This document shows, one piece after another, positions 46,740-58,009 of a stretch of 64,000 nucleotides of DNA. The number at the start of each line of letters is the position of its first letter. The first letter of the stretch is position 1. Below the pieces are notes generated by a model that worked only from the letters and a program-made list of their open reading frames with translations, searched no databases and was not told the DNA's origin. The position numbers and the translations under genes were made by a program. This stretch comes from Atopsyche davidsoni (Eukaryota; Arthropoda; Insecta; Trichoptera; Hydrobiosidae), in NCBI GenBank assembly GCA_022113835.1, contig JAILWY010000014.1, positions 14,133,501-14,197,500 of the forward strand. Reading direction: 5' to 3'.

Positions 46740-46950
46740 AGCCTCGCATGTTTCAGTTTTTTTTATTTATTTACCGTCGCATGAAGGGTAATAAATGCAT
46801 AAAATTTACCATGTACCCCGGTTTCTTTAAGGCCTCCGACCGATGCATTAAGAAGGGATTATCGCGTCTTCGAATTTATGCTTTTATGGCATTCATAAAA
46901 CGACCCCGGTCGGAATGCAAAACACTTGGCCGCTAATGGATCCCGGGTTT
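46740..46950. promoter_or_regulatory. Island with Hox/Cdx-type motifs
   Basis: 'taataaatgcataaaattta' and 'tttatggcattcataaaacg' (TTTATG/CATAAA Hox-posterior or Cdx cores, several copies). GC-richer parts are 'gcctccgaccgatgcattaa', 'gaccccggtcggaatgc' (a GACC.GGTC hairpin) and 'gatcccgggtttg'. Candidate developmental enhancer. Confidence 0.42.
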
Positions 46951-47119
46951 GTAAAAAAACTAAATAAAACTAAATTTAAAATTCATGTCATCGAATGGAT
47001 TGAAAAAATACAATTCTACTTGAGATAATAATAGATTAAAAAGTTAATAAAATTACAAACATAAACGGCTTGGAGTCTCCTGTATATATCTATAAAGTAC
47101 CTATTAAATTATAAGAATC

Positions 47120-47340
47120 ATCCGCCAATTAAAATGGGACGCCCAGATGGATAGAATAACGAGTCGGGATTGATTAGACTCCAGATGAAGTTTCCCGGTT
47201 AATCCATAGTTAACCGTCTCTCAGAACCGATCAGCACAAGGCTACGGTACGGCAGGCGTTCCAGATTGATTAAAATTATGGCCACCCTAGCTTATGATCG
47301 GTCCGCGAGCGAGGCGAATTTACGTGATTTAATTTATCTT
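47120..47340. promoter_or_regulatory. GC-enriched island
   Basis: 'aaaatgggacgcccagatgg', 'tttcccggttaatccatagt' (GGTTAATCCAT: Bicoid/Otx-like TAATCC), 'ggctacggtacggcaggcgt' and 'ggtccgcgagcgaggcgaat'. Candidate regulatory element. Confidence 0.42.
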
Positions 47341-47799
47341 GCTTTTTAATTTGAGACTCTACCTTATGTTAAGTTTATTCGAATTGTATAGAAAGGTGAA
47401 TATCAAATCCGATTTATTTTATTTATATCGCTGGTTTCTAACCCTAAAGCATACGTATTTTTTTATTACGTGGTCTAAGATATATGCGTAACAATGATTA
47501 TTTTTATGTACAATAATAATAAATAAATCTAATTTATTACCCATGGAGGATTTTTGCAAAAAATAATGTTTTTAGGCAATCGATTCATACACACTGTTTG
47601 AGCAAAACTCTTAAAAAAATATATCGTAATTATTGTATAGAATCCCGATTAGTCAGAAACAATAAACTCATTGAACATTTAAATTACTCCTGAAAATAAT
47701 TGCCTCTGCTTCTCAAACAATTTGTCATTTGCTCGCTTGTAAATAGTAAACTAAACCTCACTGTTTAAAAGTGTGAAGAATCACAGAGAGTGTATAGAT

Positions 47800-48286
47800 C
47801 ATAGGTTCCCAAAGTGGTCAATATCGACCCCCAGGGGTCGATTCTGCCCTGCAAGGGGTCGATGACAGTGAAAATTTAAATTGGGGGTCCACGAACTGTA
47901 AATGGGGGTCTACAAGAGTGGATCCCATTGGCCATGTTGGCCACGATATTTTTGACGATATGCACGTTGAGTTAACACAACTGAACGACTATTTTCAATG
48001 TACAGCGTCACTATTTCAGCGCGTTGTTTCAGTGTGAAGCATGGTTAAAATTGTATTAAATTAATGTTTTAAAATATGTTTACTTAAGTCAATTGGTTTA
48101 TAAATGTCAAAGATATTCAATGTCTACATACCGACATAAAATATGGCGCACCCTGTATATTAGATGTTCAAAAATATGTTTGAAATTGATGAATTTTATA
48201 AAAATTCAATATTAGCAAGGAAAAACTACGAAAAACAGGAAAACTTGGCAAGGGGTCGACGGGACAAAATAGTTTGGGAGCCTATG
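47800..48286 (+). mobile_element. hAT non-autonomous element, copy 2 (complete)
   Basis: Ends CATAGGTTCCCAAAGTGG (left) and CATAGGCTCCCAAAC (right, minus strand). Flanking octamers GTATAGAT and GTATAGTA agree at 6 of 8 positions, a decayed 8-bp duplication. The subterminal region has the palindrome CGACCCCCAGGGGTCG. Shares its whole length with copies 1 and 3. No transposase frame. Confidence 0.85.
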
Positions 48287-48299
48287 GTATAGTATGAAA

Positions 48300-48386
48300 C
48301 CGTGAACACTGTTTTAGCTTGAGTATGTGCTCAGTGAAATGGTCGCCAACCTCCTCTGAGAAGAGGCACTTGATGAAGAAGAAGCA
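48300..48386 (+). repeat. Interspersed repeat family Y, copy 3 (partial)
   Basis: 'gtgctcagtgaaatggtcgc' and 'aagaggcacttgatgaag' match 27091-27170 on the opposite strand. It lies immediately beside hAT copy 2. Confidence 0.8.
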
Positions 48387-48534
48387 TAGTTAAAATTACT
48401 ACTGTCGAAATCAGAATGACATAGTGAAATAAGCCTCAAAACTGTTGTAACAAAATAAATAACAGGAAAAAAATTGAGTCACCACAGTTTTAATCTTTAA
48501 CTTAAAATCGGTGTTGTTAGATTACGCAAGTAAA

Positions 48535-48890
48535 TGTACGGTCTCGAGGCTTATGCCCGAAGCCCGGCTCCAAGATCCAAATAATTGCAGACCGATCCGT
48601 CTTGTCAGTGGAAATACGGCCTTAAGCCGCCTTATCTAGAGGCGGCATCTCCCTAACCATGACGCACGACTTATCCGGGACTTAGGGCCTTCTGGAGATT
48701 TATATCGGACGCCCCACCGAGTGACGGATTAATTAGAAAGTGAAATTTTATTTATTTATTGCCGATTAGGTACAAAGAGTAAAAGTTTGCGATAACGAGG
48801 TGACAAGCGACTTCTTTTGTAGAGCTCACAGGGGTTGTCGAATCGAAAAGCAGGGCCGAACTTTCAACGAGTTTAAACCGCAATAGTTTA
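48535..48890. promoter_or_regulatory. GC-rich island
   Basis: 'atgcccgaagcccggctcca', 'agaccgatccgtcttgtcag', 'tacggccttaagccgcctta' and 'cggacgccccaccgagtgac', then a second part at 48800-48880 ('aaaagcagggccgaactttc'). Candidate regulatory element. Confidence 0.4.
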
Positions 48891-49239
48891 ATGTGTCATT
48901 AAATTATTCTTAAATTTTCTATGTTCGTTTGTGTGTTTTCCTTTATATGCAATACAAAAGACAGCACAACCCTTTTTTATAATTTCAAATACAAATAAAA
49001 ATACGCAATACGTTTTCTAGCCATCCATAATCGTTTTCAAAGAAACATTATCACACATTACGACTAAACGGATATCAAATGTGAATTTCCAGTCTATAAT
49101 AATCAATCAGCAATTCACAAGCTTAAAAACAGATCTAGCAAAAATATTGAGCAATAAAAACAGATTATTCACAAAAGCGAGCCAAAGAGTAGAGAAACTA
49201 CTTTCAATTAAACTTTTCACATCACAAAGCATTTGTTAG

Positions 49240-49460
49240 AGTCTATTCCGTAAAATGAGCCGTCGCCATTCGGCAAGATGGCCGCCCGCCGGTGTCGCCG
49301 GCCGGAAAAATTATTTTTGAGATTTTTTTATTGTTTGTTCGCTTGTCTGGCAACCCCGGCCAATTCTCGCGGATTTATGAATAACGGCGACGTCTAATGC
49401 GGAATTAAAGCGTTTTTCGGTCTATATTGAGCCATCGTTGCTGATTGTCGGATTCGACGG
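49240..49460. promoter_or_regulatory. GC-rich island with YY1/PHO-like sites
   Basis: GCCATT (49265-49270) and AAGATGGCCGCC (49275-49286) lie back to back. They are followed by 'cggtgtcgccggccggaaaa', 'ggcaaccccggccaattctc' and 'tgaataacggcgacgtctaa'. Same motif type as at 31747 and 31953. Candidate Polycomb-type or enhancer element. Confidence 0.45.
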
Positions 49461-52400
49461 TGGGAAATTGAGAAATATTACATATCGCATAAAACACAAG
49501 AAATAAAACTTATTGTGCAAAAAAAAACTTTTGAGTTTTTACGGTTTTGACAGATTTAACTATTTCATCGATGGATCGGCATACAAAAAACGCACATTCA
49601 AAAAAATTATCTAAACATCCTAGACACTTGGTTATTCACATATTTTGTTTTATCACGAATAAAAATAACATATTTCGAAATTTTGCGTTTATAAAATTAA
49701 ATAATTTTCACACATATCTCGATTGCACGGATTTCAACACGTTATAAGTTCACCATTGAATATTGGTTTTCTACAATTGGTAATTTTATAATGAATTACA
49801 ATATAATTAGAAAAATAAGCTGCTTAATGAATGCATCATCGAATTGTACTATTTATTTTATAAATATACTGTATTATATAAATGTTTACTTTTTTCGCGA
49901 TAGTTATATTTTACGAACAACGTATAACTTATGTGCAATTATTTTTTTGTTTTTAAAATTCAGATAACATAACCAAATCATATCTTTACGTAACCTTTAA
50001 ATAAGTAACTGAATAATATAGAGTATGTTGTAATACTGATTTGAGATTTATTTGATAAGGCGTGCTAGACATACGAGTACGATGACCTTATCCTAAAGTT
50101 TGAAAGCATTTCAAGGTAGACAGATAATGGGAGACAGGTGTCTTAGTATTTGGGGGTTGTATTTCGCACTTGGTCCTGAAATTTAAGGAATCAGCTGTAA
50201 TTCGAATTGGCATTCCATTCCGGAAACATATTATATTTACGCACCATTGAATCTGATTTCAGGGCAAATTCCATGGATTTTATGATCCTTCGACATTTAA
50301 AACAGATTGAAATACTGAAGAGGTGTAAAAAACGTGAAATAATTTCAAATAAAATGAACAACTGAAAAACTCAAGTCATAATCAAAAATTGTTTTTTTAT
50401 AAAACTAAAATTAAACGTTTATTAAAGTTTAAATATACATCTGTTGTTTACATAAGATCGCATTTAATACGCAGCCTATTACCATAATTTAAAAATTCAT
50501 ATTCATAAAGCATAAATAGTTTTAAATTAGACCCGTCGTTACTTTAAAACACACACTAAAAAACCCATAAGAACCTTTTTCTCACCACATAACTCAACTT
50601 AGCGTCCAGGGGAATCCAAAGCCACCTTTTTACGATCTTTTTCTATAAAAGTCCCATAAAAACTACCACTATTATCTATCTTACGGTCACAACACCTGCC
50701 CGAAACACTTCGGTTCGATCATAAACATTTTGAACTTCAAAAATTCAAATTCAATACACATCACACGACTAGAAAAAAAAACCGAAGATACATAAACCAT
50801 TTTACTAGCTGCTCAAAACTGAGACTGGAGGAGAAATGTTATAAATATGACGGCTCCCGCGGCGTTTTATTCATTTTTTAGATACCTTTTCAAATTAATA
50901 GCATTGCCTCTCCATAAAACCCCCATGAACGTTTTCAATATTGTTTAAAAAAAGTCAGAGATAAAATTCGGAGGGCTTCGTGATTTGAGCTAATGAGAAA
51001 AAATATAAAGAGGCTTAAGGAGATTCGGGAGGGGCTTGTTAAAAGGGTTGATTTCGGGGGACGTTTTAAGGTCTGGTATGAGCTTATCTTTCCGAATTAT
51101 TTTATTCGGATTTATGAGCTAAATAGGTATAATATTAAGCAATATCGTATTTCTGTTTGTTATGGTGATTCAAAGATATGCTAATTCAAACATATCGATT
51201 TAATTTTAAATGTATATGGAGAGAGTTTGCTAGGATGATAGAATTGAAACAAATATATGTTTTAAGTAGTTAGTAAATCATCTGATTTGTTTGCACCATT
51301 ATATATTTAACAAAAAACTATTAAAAAGTCATTAATTATCGGCGGATATAAATATCAATTGAATTAAATAATATTATTAATATTTATTTTAAAGGGCAAG
51401 CTTATTGTTTAATAGGAAACGGTAAATGTTTAATAATTGCAAACACTGCATAAATACACGATGACTAATCAAAAACAATTCGTTAAAATTTAACATATCC
51501 AATTGATAAATTTAATTGCGACTTTACTAAATTCATCGTTTGTTGAGAAGGATCGGTAAATTTCAGATCATCCAGTTGGGAACAAGAAATTGAAAAAGAG
51601 CTTAAAATGTTATGGTCAATAAAATATTTAATAAAACTTAAAGGAATTTACTGGGGATGTCTATCTCACAGCCAAGAAACAGGTTTATAGAACTTAAAGG
51701 ATAATACTGGATAAAAACTTTAATATTATAATGGATTAGTCTAGAATAAAATATGTTAATTTGCTAGCAGCATACGGTGTGTACAAGAAATAAATAAATT
51801 GATTTGATTCATAGAGAAACAATTAAACAAATACATCCGTTTTTACAGGTGGGATATGTTTTATAACAGGATTGATTTACTAAGTCTTCAAACTTATGAA
51901 TAAAAGTTGTTTTATCACCACTGCCACTACAATTACAAAATAGATGATTATTTTTGTGATTTTGGTAATTTATGATCGGTTCACACTCATTCATTATTAA
52001 TAAATTGAAAAAGTTTATCTTACTTTTCTAAATCTTTTGCATTTCAGAATACTCCAATATTTGCAGATAACTCAATTTGCAATTCCAATAAAATTAATAA
52101 AAAAATAAATAAAGCCAAAAAGTACAGAAGAAATTAACGGAGAATAAAAATACAACAAGAACCAACTTTTAAAAGCTCCCACTTAGCAAAGCTCTAAGTG
52201 TATTCCAACTGATTGGTGCCCACTCAAAGTTTTGATTTTGTAAAAGCTCTGAAAGTTCACAAGTATAAGTCTCTCGCCGAAAGGCTGTGCGATTCGGGTG
52301 AAAAGTCCCAGAAATAAATGTATTTTTATCAGTTCTTAAAGTTAAATTATCTGCGAGCCCTGCGGCGACTCTACCGACTCGAAAATAAAATACCTTCGGA

Positions 52401-52600
52401 CTTTCTGCAATAATCGTATATTTAAAGCCTACGTAAAACGAGTAATTTATTTAAAAAAAACATATGTTTTCAAAAAATACGTGACACCACTGAAATGAAT
52501 CTAAAAATTTCTCTAAAACGTCGATAAAACCAAATGCTTTTAAAAGTATGGGGTAGTTAACAAATATTCTAAGCATTTATAAGCAAGCTTTCTATCTCTC
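49460..52600. other. AT-rich spacer with weak GC patches
   Basis: Weak patches at 50580-50700 and 52330-52410 ('gcgagccctgcggcgactct'). A cysteine-containing 61-codon minus frame (51809-51994) matches no family I know. Confidence 0.45.
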
Positions 52601-52630
52601 TGATAGATATGTTTATATATATATATAAAT

Positions 52631-52633
<3 letters not shown>

Positions 52634-52660
<27 letters not shown>
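52634..52660. repeat. (TG)n microsatellite
   Basis: About 13 TG units, preceded by a short TA run. Confidence 0.95.
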
Positions 52661-52661
<1 letters not shown>

Positions 52662-52804
52662 AGTATATAAATCTGCAGCTTCTTAAGCATTTAGATAACA
52701 TCTTTCCATCATAATAAAACCTGCGTGCCACAGTCGAATATTTCCAGGCAATAGCACAGAGGAAACAACGTATAAAGTCCAGCAGACACTGCGTATCGAG
52801 TTAC

Positions 52805-52893
52805 TCGCATATCCGCTTTGCCCAGGAAGGAAACGAACCTTTGACCGCCATTTCACGCACCGGATGTGTAACCGCTCAGCCAGCTGACTCAAA
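52805..52893 (-). repeat. tRNA-derived (SINE-like) head, minus strand
   Basis: The minus strand reads AGCTGGCTGAGCGGTTACAC (A box TGGCTGAGCGG, as in Leu/Ser-type tRNAs), then 'aaatggcggtcaaaggttcg' with the B box GGTTCGTTTCC at suitable distance. No closing acceptor stem. The frame across it is an artefact of the tRNA-like part. Confidence 0.6.
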
Positions 52894-52894
52894 G

Positions 52895-54525
52895 CTCAGA
52901 ACTCCGCAGACAAGGAAGAGAGAAACCAAACGAGAGAGAAATACGGTGGGAACTTGGGTTTATATATTATATAATAGTAAGTAGTAAAGAGGCTTCGAAT
53001 TAGTTTTGTATAAATATTATGTTACTTACAGCTTAATGATGATTGAAAGCCTTCAATGATTCAAGCATTACTGTGCCTAACCTAACCTAATCATCTGTTC
53101 ATCCTCAGGCATTATTGAGTTGTCATTTAACGTAAAGTTTACCAACGGAATTCAGTCCACATTTCACGAAAGCAAAAAAATATATTTATTGTGACTTTAA
53201 AAAATACTTATTTCACATATAATTTTTGTGTATTTGTTGCTTTTCTATTTATACTGACTGCATGCCATTGATGTTTACATACACAAAGCATTGCAACACA
53301 GAAACGCGCAGCCCACACATTCCATATCTATTTCACTGCATGCGGTACATACAATTACATTGTTTGTCCTAAAATATCCTTTGAGCGGTTTTAATATGCA
53401 CAAATATACTTTAGTGTTACTTTAGAGTCGACATACAGGAATTCATGATACATAGATAGAATTATCAATGATTTGTTTCATAATAGAACTTGTTAATTCT
53501 ATATAAATACTCAAGCAATATTTGTACTAACAGTTAGTTTCATATTCAATTAGTTTAACTTATATTTATTTTTCTCGTCTAAAGCATTTCCCGTGATTAA
53601 TTCAAATTTAAACAAAAAATAATATAGCATATACATGGAAAATAAAAATTGTTTCACGTTAACTAATCTCCATAATAAATTATGCTTGTTTTATTAATAA
53701 ATACTTTAAAAGACAATTCTTATATTTCTCACAATTTTTTTACTCTTTATTGTGTTTTATCAATTACGAATGCAATATTTTCTTATCCTATACTGCAGCT
53801 TACAGAAGTAACAAGTATTTTTTTTAAATTTTTAATTTGACGAAAGAATGTAGGTTTATTAACTAATGAAAAACGAGTACACGAAAACACTTCCTGAATG
53901 TAATGCGAACTCTTGAACTCGTATCAAGTTGCAATTTCTGTATGCAATTTTTATATTTGCCTTTTCATTCGTTTTAGCTCTCTGAAGCAAAAATATTCCA
54001 ATTAGCGGCAATTAACCGGAAACTATGAAAGCCTGAACCCCTCCCAGGGAGGCTCCCGGGGTGTTGTTTTGGTTGGTTGTTTTTAACAAAACCGCGTTTT
54101 ATTCTGGGTTCAAAGAAATCCAGATATAACTTTGCTATTGCTTCTTATAATACAATGCTGAAAGGACTCGATCTCAATGTGATTTTTTGGAAAGTTAGGA
54201 AAGTGGAGGGTTCAAACATTACTATCGTTTGATAGTTAGTTATGTTAAAAATAGTTAATGCCAAAGAAAGAAGCATAAAAAGAAAAGTGTTGGATCTAAA
54301 TATATAATTGTGGTTGTATCCAAAACAAGAACAGTTTATAAGTTTATAATTAAGTTAATTACTTTGCTGTCGGAAAGTAGATGCGATATCGATCATATGA
54401 TTTTGCGAATTGTTTTTATTATAAAACCGAAAATTCCTCTATGCCCAAGTATTCAAAAACAAACGGAACTCTAGATTTGATTATACTTGAGAGATGATAA
54501 AACTTCCGGATCATCCCCTATGCAT
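52895..54525. other. AT-rich spacer with a short CCTAA run
   Basis: CCTAA three times at 53076-53090. A GC patch at 54025-54065 contains the hairpin CCTCCCAGGGAGG. Otherwise nothing recognised. Confidence 0.5.
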
Positions 54526-54529
54526 GCAC

Positions 54530-54660
54530 GCTCGGATTAACTCCAACCCTTACTGGTCCCGGCGATCCAAAAATAGCTCCATCGTAATCGCGTATTAAAA
54601 TAGGCCGCCAGGATCCGCAGATACAAACAACGGGACCGCTCGTCTCGTATTGGAACGGAA
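54530..54660. promoter_or_regulatory. GC-enriched island
   Basis: 'tggtcccggcgatccaaaaa', 'aggccgccaggatccgcaga' and 'acgggaccgctcgtctcgta'. Candidate non-coding element. Confidence 0.35.
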
Positions 54661-54865
54661 TTTTCCGTTTATTCCGGTTTTTTTTTTAATTCAGAACTCT
54701 GCTGTATTTTTAAACAAAAAATACCCCTTTGTTTTATTTTGGTTTTGCTCCGATTTGCTGACAAATCACGTCTATTTTGTAGCGTGCGCTTTATTAAAAA
54801 TAACAAAAAATAGATTGCTTTGGTGGTCAAAAGTGGAAATAGATAAAAGATTGGTTTTTTTTTAT

Positions 54866-54915
54866 CAGGATTTGATCCTTGCGACAAGTAGGCATGACTG
54901 CTGCTGAACTATCAA
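54866..54915 (-). repeat. tRNA-derived fragment, minus strand
   Basis: The minus strand reads 'gatagttcagcagcagtcat' (A-box-like) then 'caaggatcaaatcctg' with the B box GGATCAAATCC in a 5-bp stem. Spacing is slightly short. Confidence 0.45.
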
Positions 54916-55056
54916 ATTTTCTTCATATTAGAAGGAAAATTAATAGCAATTCCAGTATTTTCGGGTTTAGAAAGGCTCATTTATGTGTCTAATGTCATCA
55001 GAGTTTTTTTAAAAGTACGAAGCGTTTAAAATTATTGCGTAACTGTTTATTTAGCC

Positions 55057-55528
55057 TATAGGTTCCCAAACTATTTTGTCCCGTCGACCCCTTGTCTCAT
55101 TTTCCTGTTTTTAGTAGACTCCTGCCTTGCTAATATTAAATTTTTACAAATTCATCATCTTCAAACATATTTTTGACATCTGTAGGGTGCGCCATATTTT
55201 ATGTCGGTATGTAAACATTGAATAACTATTTCTTTTTTTTTGTAAGAAGGTTGACAACTGCACTGAAACCCTTTTCCATGTGGTATGAAGATGAAAATAT
55301 CAAAAACTTTCTTGCGGTAGATATTCCATAATGCAGGATTAACATCATTATTATGTAAGTACATAGGTTTAATCTGTGTTCAATTATGACATTTACGGAA
55401 TAACTATATTTTGGTGATGACCTGCTTAAATGGGATCCACTCTCATAGACCCCCATTTACAGTTAGTGGACCCCCAATTTAATTTTTCCACCCTTGGGGG
55501 TCGATATTGACCACTTTTGGAACCAGTG
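55057..55528 (-). mobile_element. hAT non-autonomous element, copy 3 (complete, inverted)
   Basis: Ends TATAGGTTCCCAAAC and, on the minus strand, CACTGGTTCCAAAAGTGG. They are flanked by a perfect 8-bp duplication ATTTAGCC (55049-55056, 55529-55536). Runs in the opposite direction to copies 1 and 2. About 200 bp of the interior (55220-55440) differs from those copies, so the family has more than one internal form. Confidence 0.9.
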
Positions 55529-55639
55529 ATTTAGCCCGACCTACAAAAATTTAAAGTGCGTAAGTCAATCTAGCCACTTGGGTGGTCAACTTTTGAAAGG
55601 TCTATGACCAGAATATAATTTAAAATGTATTAGAGTTTC

Positions 55640-55825
55640 AGCTTCGTCTATTGTGACGCTCCCGTTGACGTCACAGCCTCCCAGGCTTTATTAATTCTTG
55701 AAGGACTTCCATAGCAAATATTTACACTGCCCTTCGAACAATACACAAAACTACCCCGAATGCCTGCCACCCCTAAGACCGCGGTCACACTTTTACCTTC
55801 GACCGACGGTACCTGACGAGAGCAA
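55640..55825. promoter_or_regulatory. Island with TGACGTCA module
   Basis: TGACGTCACAGCCTCCC (55666-55682) is identical over 17 bp to 32022-32038. Further on are 'gcctgccacccctaagaccg' and 'cttcgaccgacggtacctga'. Candidate regulatory element. Confidence 0.42.
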
Positions 55826-56719
55826 AGAAACGTATTATTGAAATATACAATTAAAAAATATAAAATTTAAGTATATAAAGTTAAACAAAGGTACAGCAAA
55901 AATAAATTATAATTGTGTTCGAAGAAAATAATATAAATGAAATACTTTATTCAATGAATGGTGGACTGTTAATTTTAGTTCGAAAAAAATATAATTTAAT
56001 ATTTCAATTAATTTTAGCTGACCTTTAAGTTAGTAATTTTAGGCATACTTGTATTTTTTTCTTGTTTTACATTTTTATTTAAAGTTGAGTGTTTGTTTGT
56101 AATTTTCGTGAAATATCTTCTGAAAAAATTAATATTTTTTTCCTTATAGAAATTTTTGAATTTTCTCATCTCGTGCAAATCGCGTTATACTACAGAAACG
56201 ACAGAGCATATTTTGAGAAAAAATTTAGTAAATTTAGGCCGCACGGAGGCACTCAGTGTAGCCACAGCTTAAAGGGTCACAACTGGGCGCACTTAACCCC
56301 TTAAGTCCCGCACAACAGCTGCCGTTTTTGGAAATTTTATTCCAGCTACAAAAAAAAATAGAACGTAAAAATTGAAAATGGCCACGGCTATCTGGAGGAC
56401 CACAGTAAAACTACTTTATGCTTCAACCGTGGACATTGTAAATAAACCCACACACCTTGTAACTGTAGTAAAAACGTACACCGAGTTTTAACAACACGCC
56501 GAAAATTAATACAAACTTATATTATTTAAGTATTGAATATAGACTCAATCTATGAAGTGTCGAAAGTAAAACCAGCCTTCAAGGAAAAAAATTGCAGCAT
56601 TCAGCAACGGAGCGACAAAAAGCACTAAAGTTTGATGAATATGTAAAAATAAGCAATTGAGACGATGAGTTATCGACAAGTGTTGCTAGAGTATTATTTT
56701 TTGGGATGGGTGTTGCCAT

Positions 56720-56925
56720 CATTTAGCAATGTTTGTCATATCGGGGCACGCGTGCCGGCGGTGCGCGACGGGCGCCGGCAATAAAAACAACACGCGCCGC
56801 TGTGGTGAGTCCGGGGGAGGTGCCCTCGAAGGGGTGCGCAACCGTCGGCTTGCGAAATTATTTCATGATATTTAGGTGATCGATTCACACGTGAAACGAC
56901 GAGAAAAATCAGTCCGATACTGCCA
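56720..56925. promoter_or_regulatory. CpG-rich island
   Basis: 'cggggcacgcgtgccggcgg' (perfect palindrome GGCACGCGTGCC), 'cgcgacgggcgccggcaata', 'aacacgcgccgctgtggtga' and 'gcgcaaccgtcggcttgcga'. The densest CpG stretch in the window. Could be a promoter; no start site or exon is evident. Confidence 0.45.
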
Positions 56926-56980
56926 ACGTGAAAGGTTGGCGAAACCGGTCACCAATAAAAATTTATTGGTGACCGTGACG

Positions 56981-57168
56981 GGTACTTGTTTTTTATCCGA
57001 CCACCAAAAAACTTGTACCTAACCTAACCTAACCCAACGAATCGAGCGGTCATGGAAATCTGCAAAGGAACTAAATAAACGCCACAACGGGACTCATATG
57101 ATAGATTCTTATCTCTGCGAGTACATGTACATTAAAAAAATTTGGTGGTCGGATAAAAAACAAGTACC
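56981..57168. mobile_element. CCTAA-bearing miniature DNA transposon, copy 2
   Basis: Inverted ends GGTACTTGTTTTTTATCC and the matching right end, flanked by a perfect 8-bp duplication CCGTGACG (56973-56980, 57169-57176). Inside, CCTAA is present three times (57018-57032) against four in copy 1. The rest is nearly identical to 23434-23632. The right arm includes the palindrome GTACATGTAC. Confidence 0.9.
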
Positions 57169-57213
57169 CCGTGACGTTTATTGATGGAAAAATCACTCAA
57201 GTATTTTATTTAA

Positions 57214-57271
57214 CACTAGATTGCCCAAGGTTTAGCAGTCAAAATTACTTGTTTTTTGCAATATAGGCATA

Positions 57272-57334
<63 letters not shown>

Positions 57335-57485
57335 GGAAATGAAGGATGGGGAGGTAACTACATTTATTAATAAACGCATGTATATATTGTACAAAAATTC
57401 TATGAAATTTTGTCATTATATACATAATTGTTTTTCAAATTGAAATTAAAAAGCAGTCAAAATGACTTCCTTGGGCAATCTAGTG
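57214..57485. mobile_element. piggyBac-like miniature element (272 bp)
   Basis: Perfect inverted ends CACTAGATTGCCCAAGG flanked on both sides by TTAA (57210-57213, 57486-57489). CACTAGA fits the piggyBac-type end pattern. Subterminal palindromes AGTCAAAATTACT and AGTCAAAATGACT lie inside each end. The middle holds a long (AC)n(AT)n microsatellite (57272-57332). No transposase. Confidence 0.88.
57272..57332. repeat. (AC)n(AT)n microsatellite
   Basis: AC units to 57286, then about 23 AT units. It lies inside the piggyBac-like element. Confidence 0.95.
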
Positions 57486-57649
57486 TTAATTAAAATAGAA
57501 TTCCACCAAGTACTCTTTGTCAAAAAGATTGAATTTCTACTCAAAAAATCCTCAATATTCAAACGATTTTTTTGTCGTTTTTTATTTGTATTAAGTTAGA
57601 TTAATGTCAATCAGAATGCGTTTTTATTTACCCATGCAGGTATTAGTAT

Positions 57650-57776
57650 GTTTATGTGATTAAGCACATTTTTTCACACATTGAAAGCTTGGGGATGTGG
57701 GTTCGAATCCCACACAAGTCACGATGATATTTTCTGAGAGTTTTCTTTAATCGTTTTCAATGTGTGAAAAAATGTT
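57650..57776 (+). repeat. Fold-back family Z copy
   Basis: Outer inverted arms ACATTTTTTCACACATTGAAA (57666-57686) and its complement (57755-57775) surround a tRNA-like half with the B box GGTTCGAATCC (57700-57710) and the stem GTGGG/CCCAC. This subtype shares its arm with 15660-15835 instead of with the 18882 and 60895 copies. Confidence 0.8.
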
Positions 57777-58009
57777 TTATATTTGGACCAATTAATCAAA
57801 TATTACAAGTGTATGTAATATTTTAGTTATTTTAGTATACATGGATGAATAGTCCTGTAGATATTGATAATATTGTATAAAAAACTTTATTATGAATTTA
57901 CATGTTAAGCTGAAAAAAAAATTACGTTTAAATTATAGTATAAAATAATTTCTTTGTTACACTTTTTTTATATTGAACTGTAAAAACTAACAAAATTGAT
58001 AGTTTCGGG

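Larger units (their letters stand above)
56925..57535 (-). repeat. Fold-back family X interrupted by two transposons
   Basis: Pieces at 56927-56980 ('gccaacgtgaaaggttggcg', 'aaaccggtcaccaataaaaa'), 57169-57213 ('gaaaaatcactcaagtattt') and 57486-57535 ('agaattccaccaagtactct') rejoin into one family X copy when the two inserted elements are removed mentally. This dates family X as older than both insertions. Confidence 0.82.

Noticed and set aside
51809..51994. Small cysteine-containing peptide gene
   Set aside because: Spacing of cysteines fits no known toxin or defensin pattern, there is no signal peptide, and the frame sits in AT-rich spacer.
52683..52892. 69-codon minus-strand frame
   Set aside because: It translates a tRNA-derived SINE head.
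53076..53090. Telomere or fusion scar (CCTAA x3)
   Set aside because: Too short and isolated to claim a chromosome-fusion site; similar runs occur inside a transposon elsewhere in the window.
56276..56330. Another piggyBac end (TTAACCCCTTAAGTCCCGC)
   Set aside because: No matching inverted end with TTAA could be found within a plausible distance.
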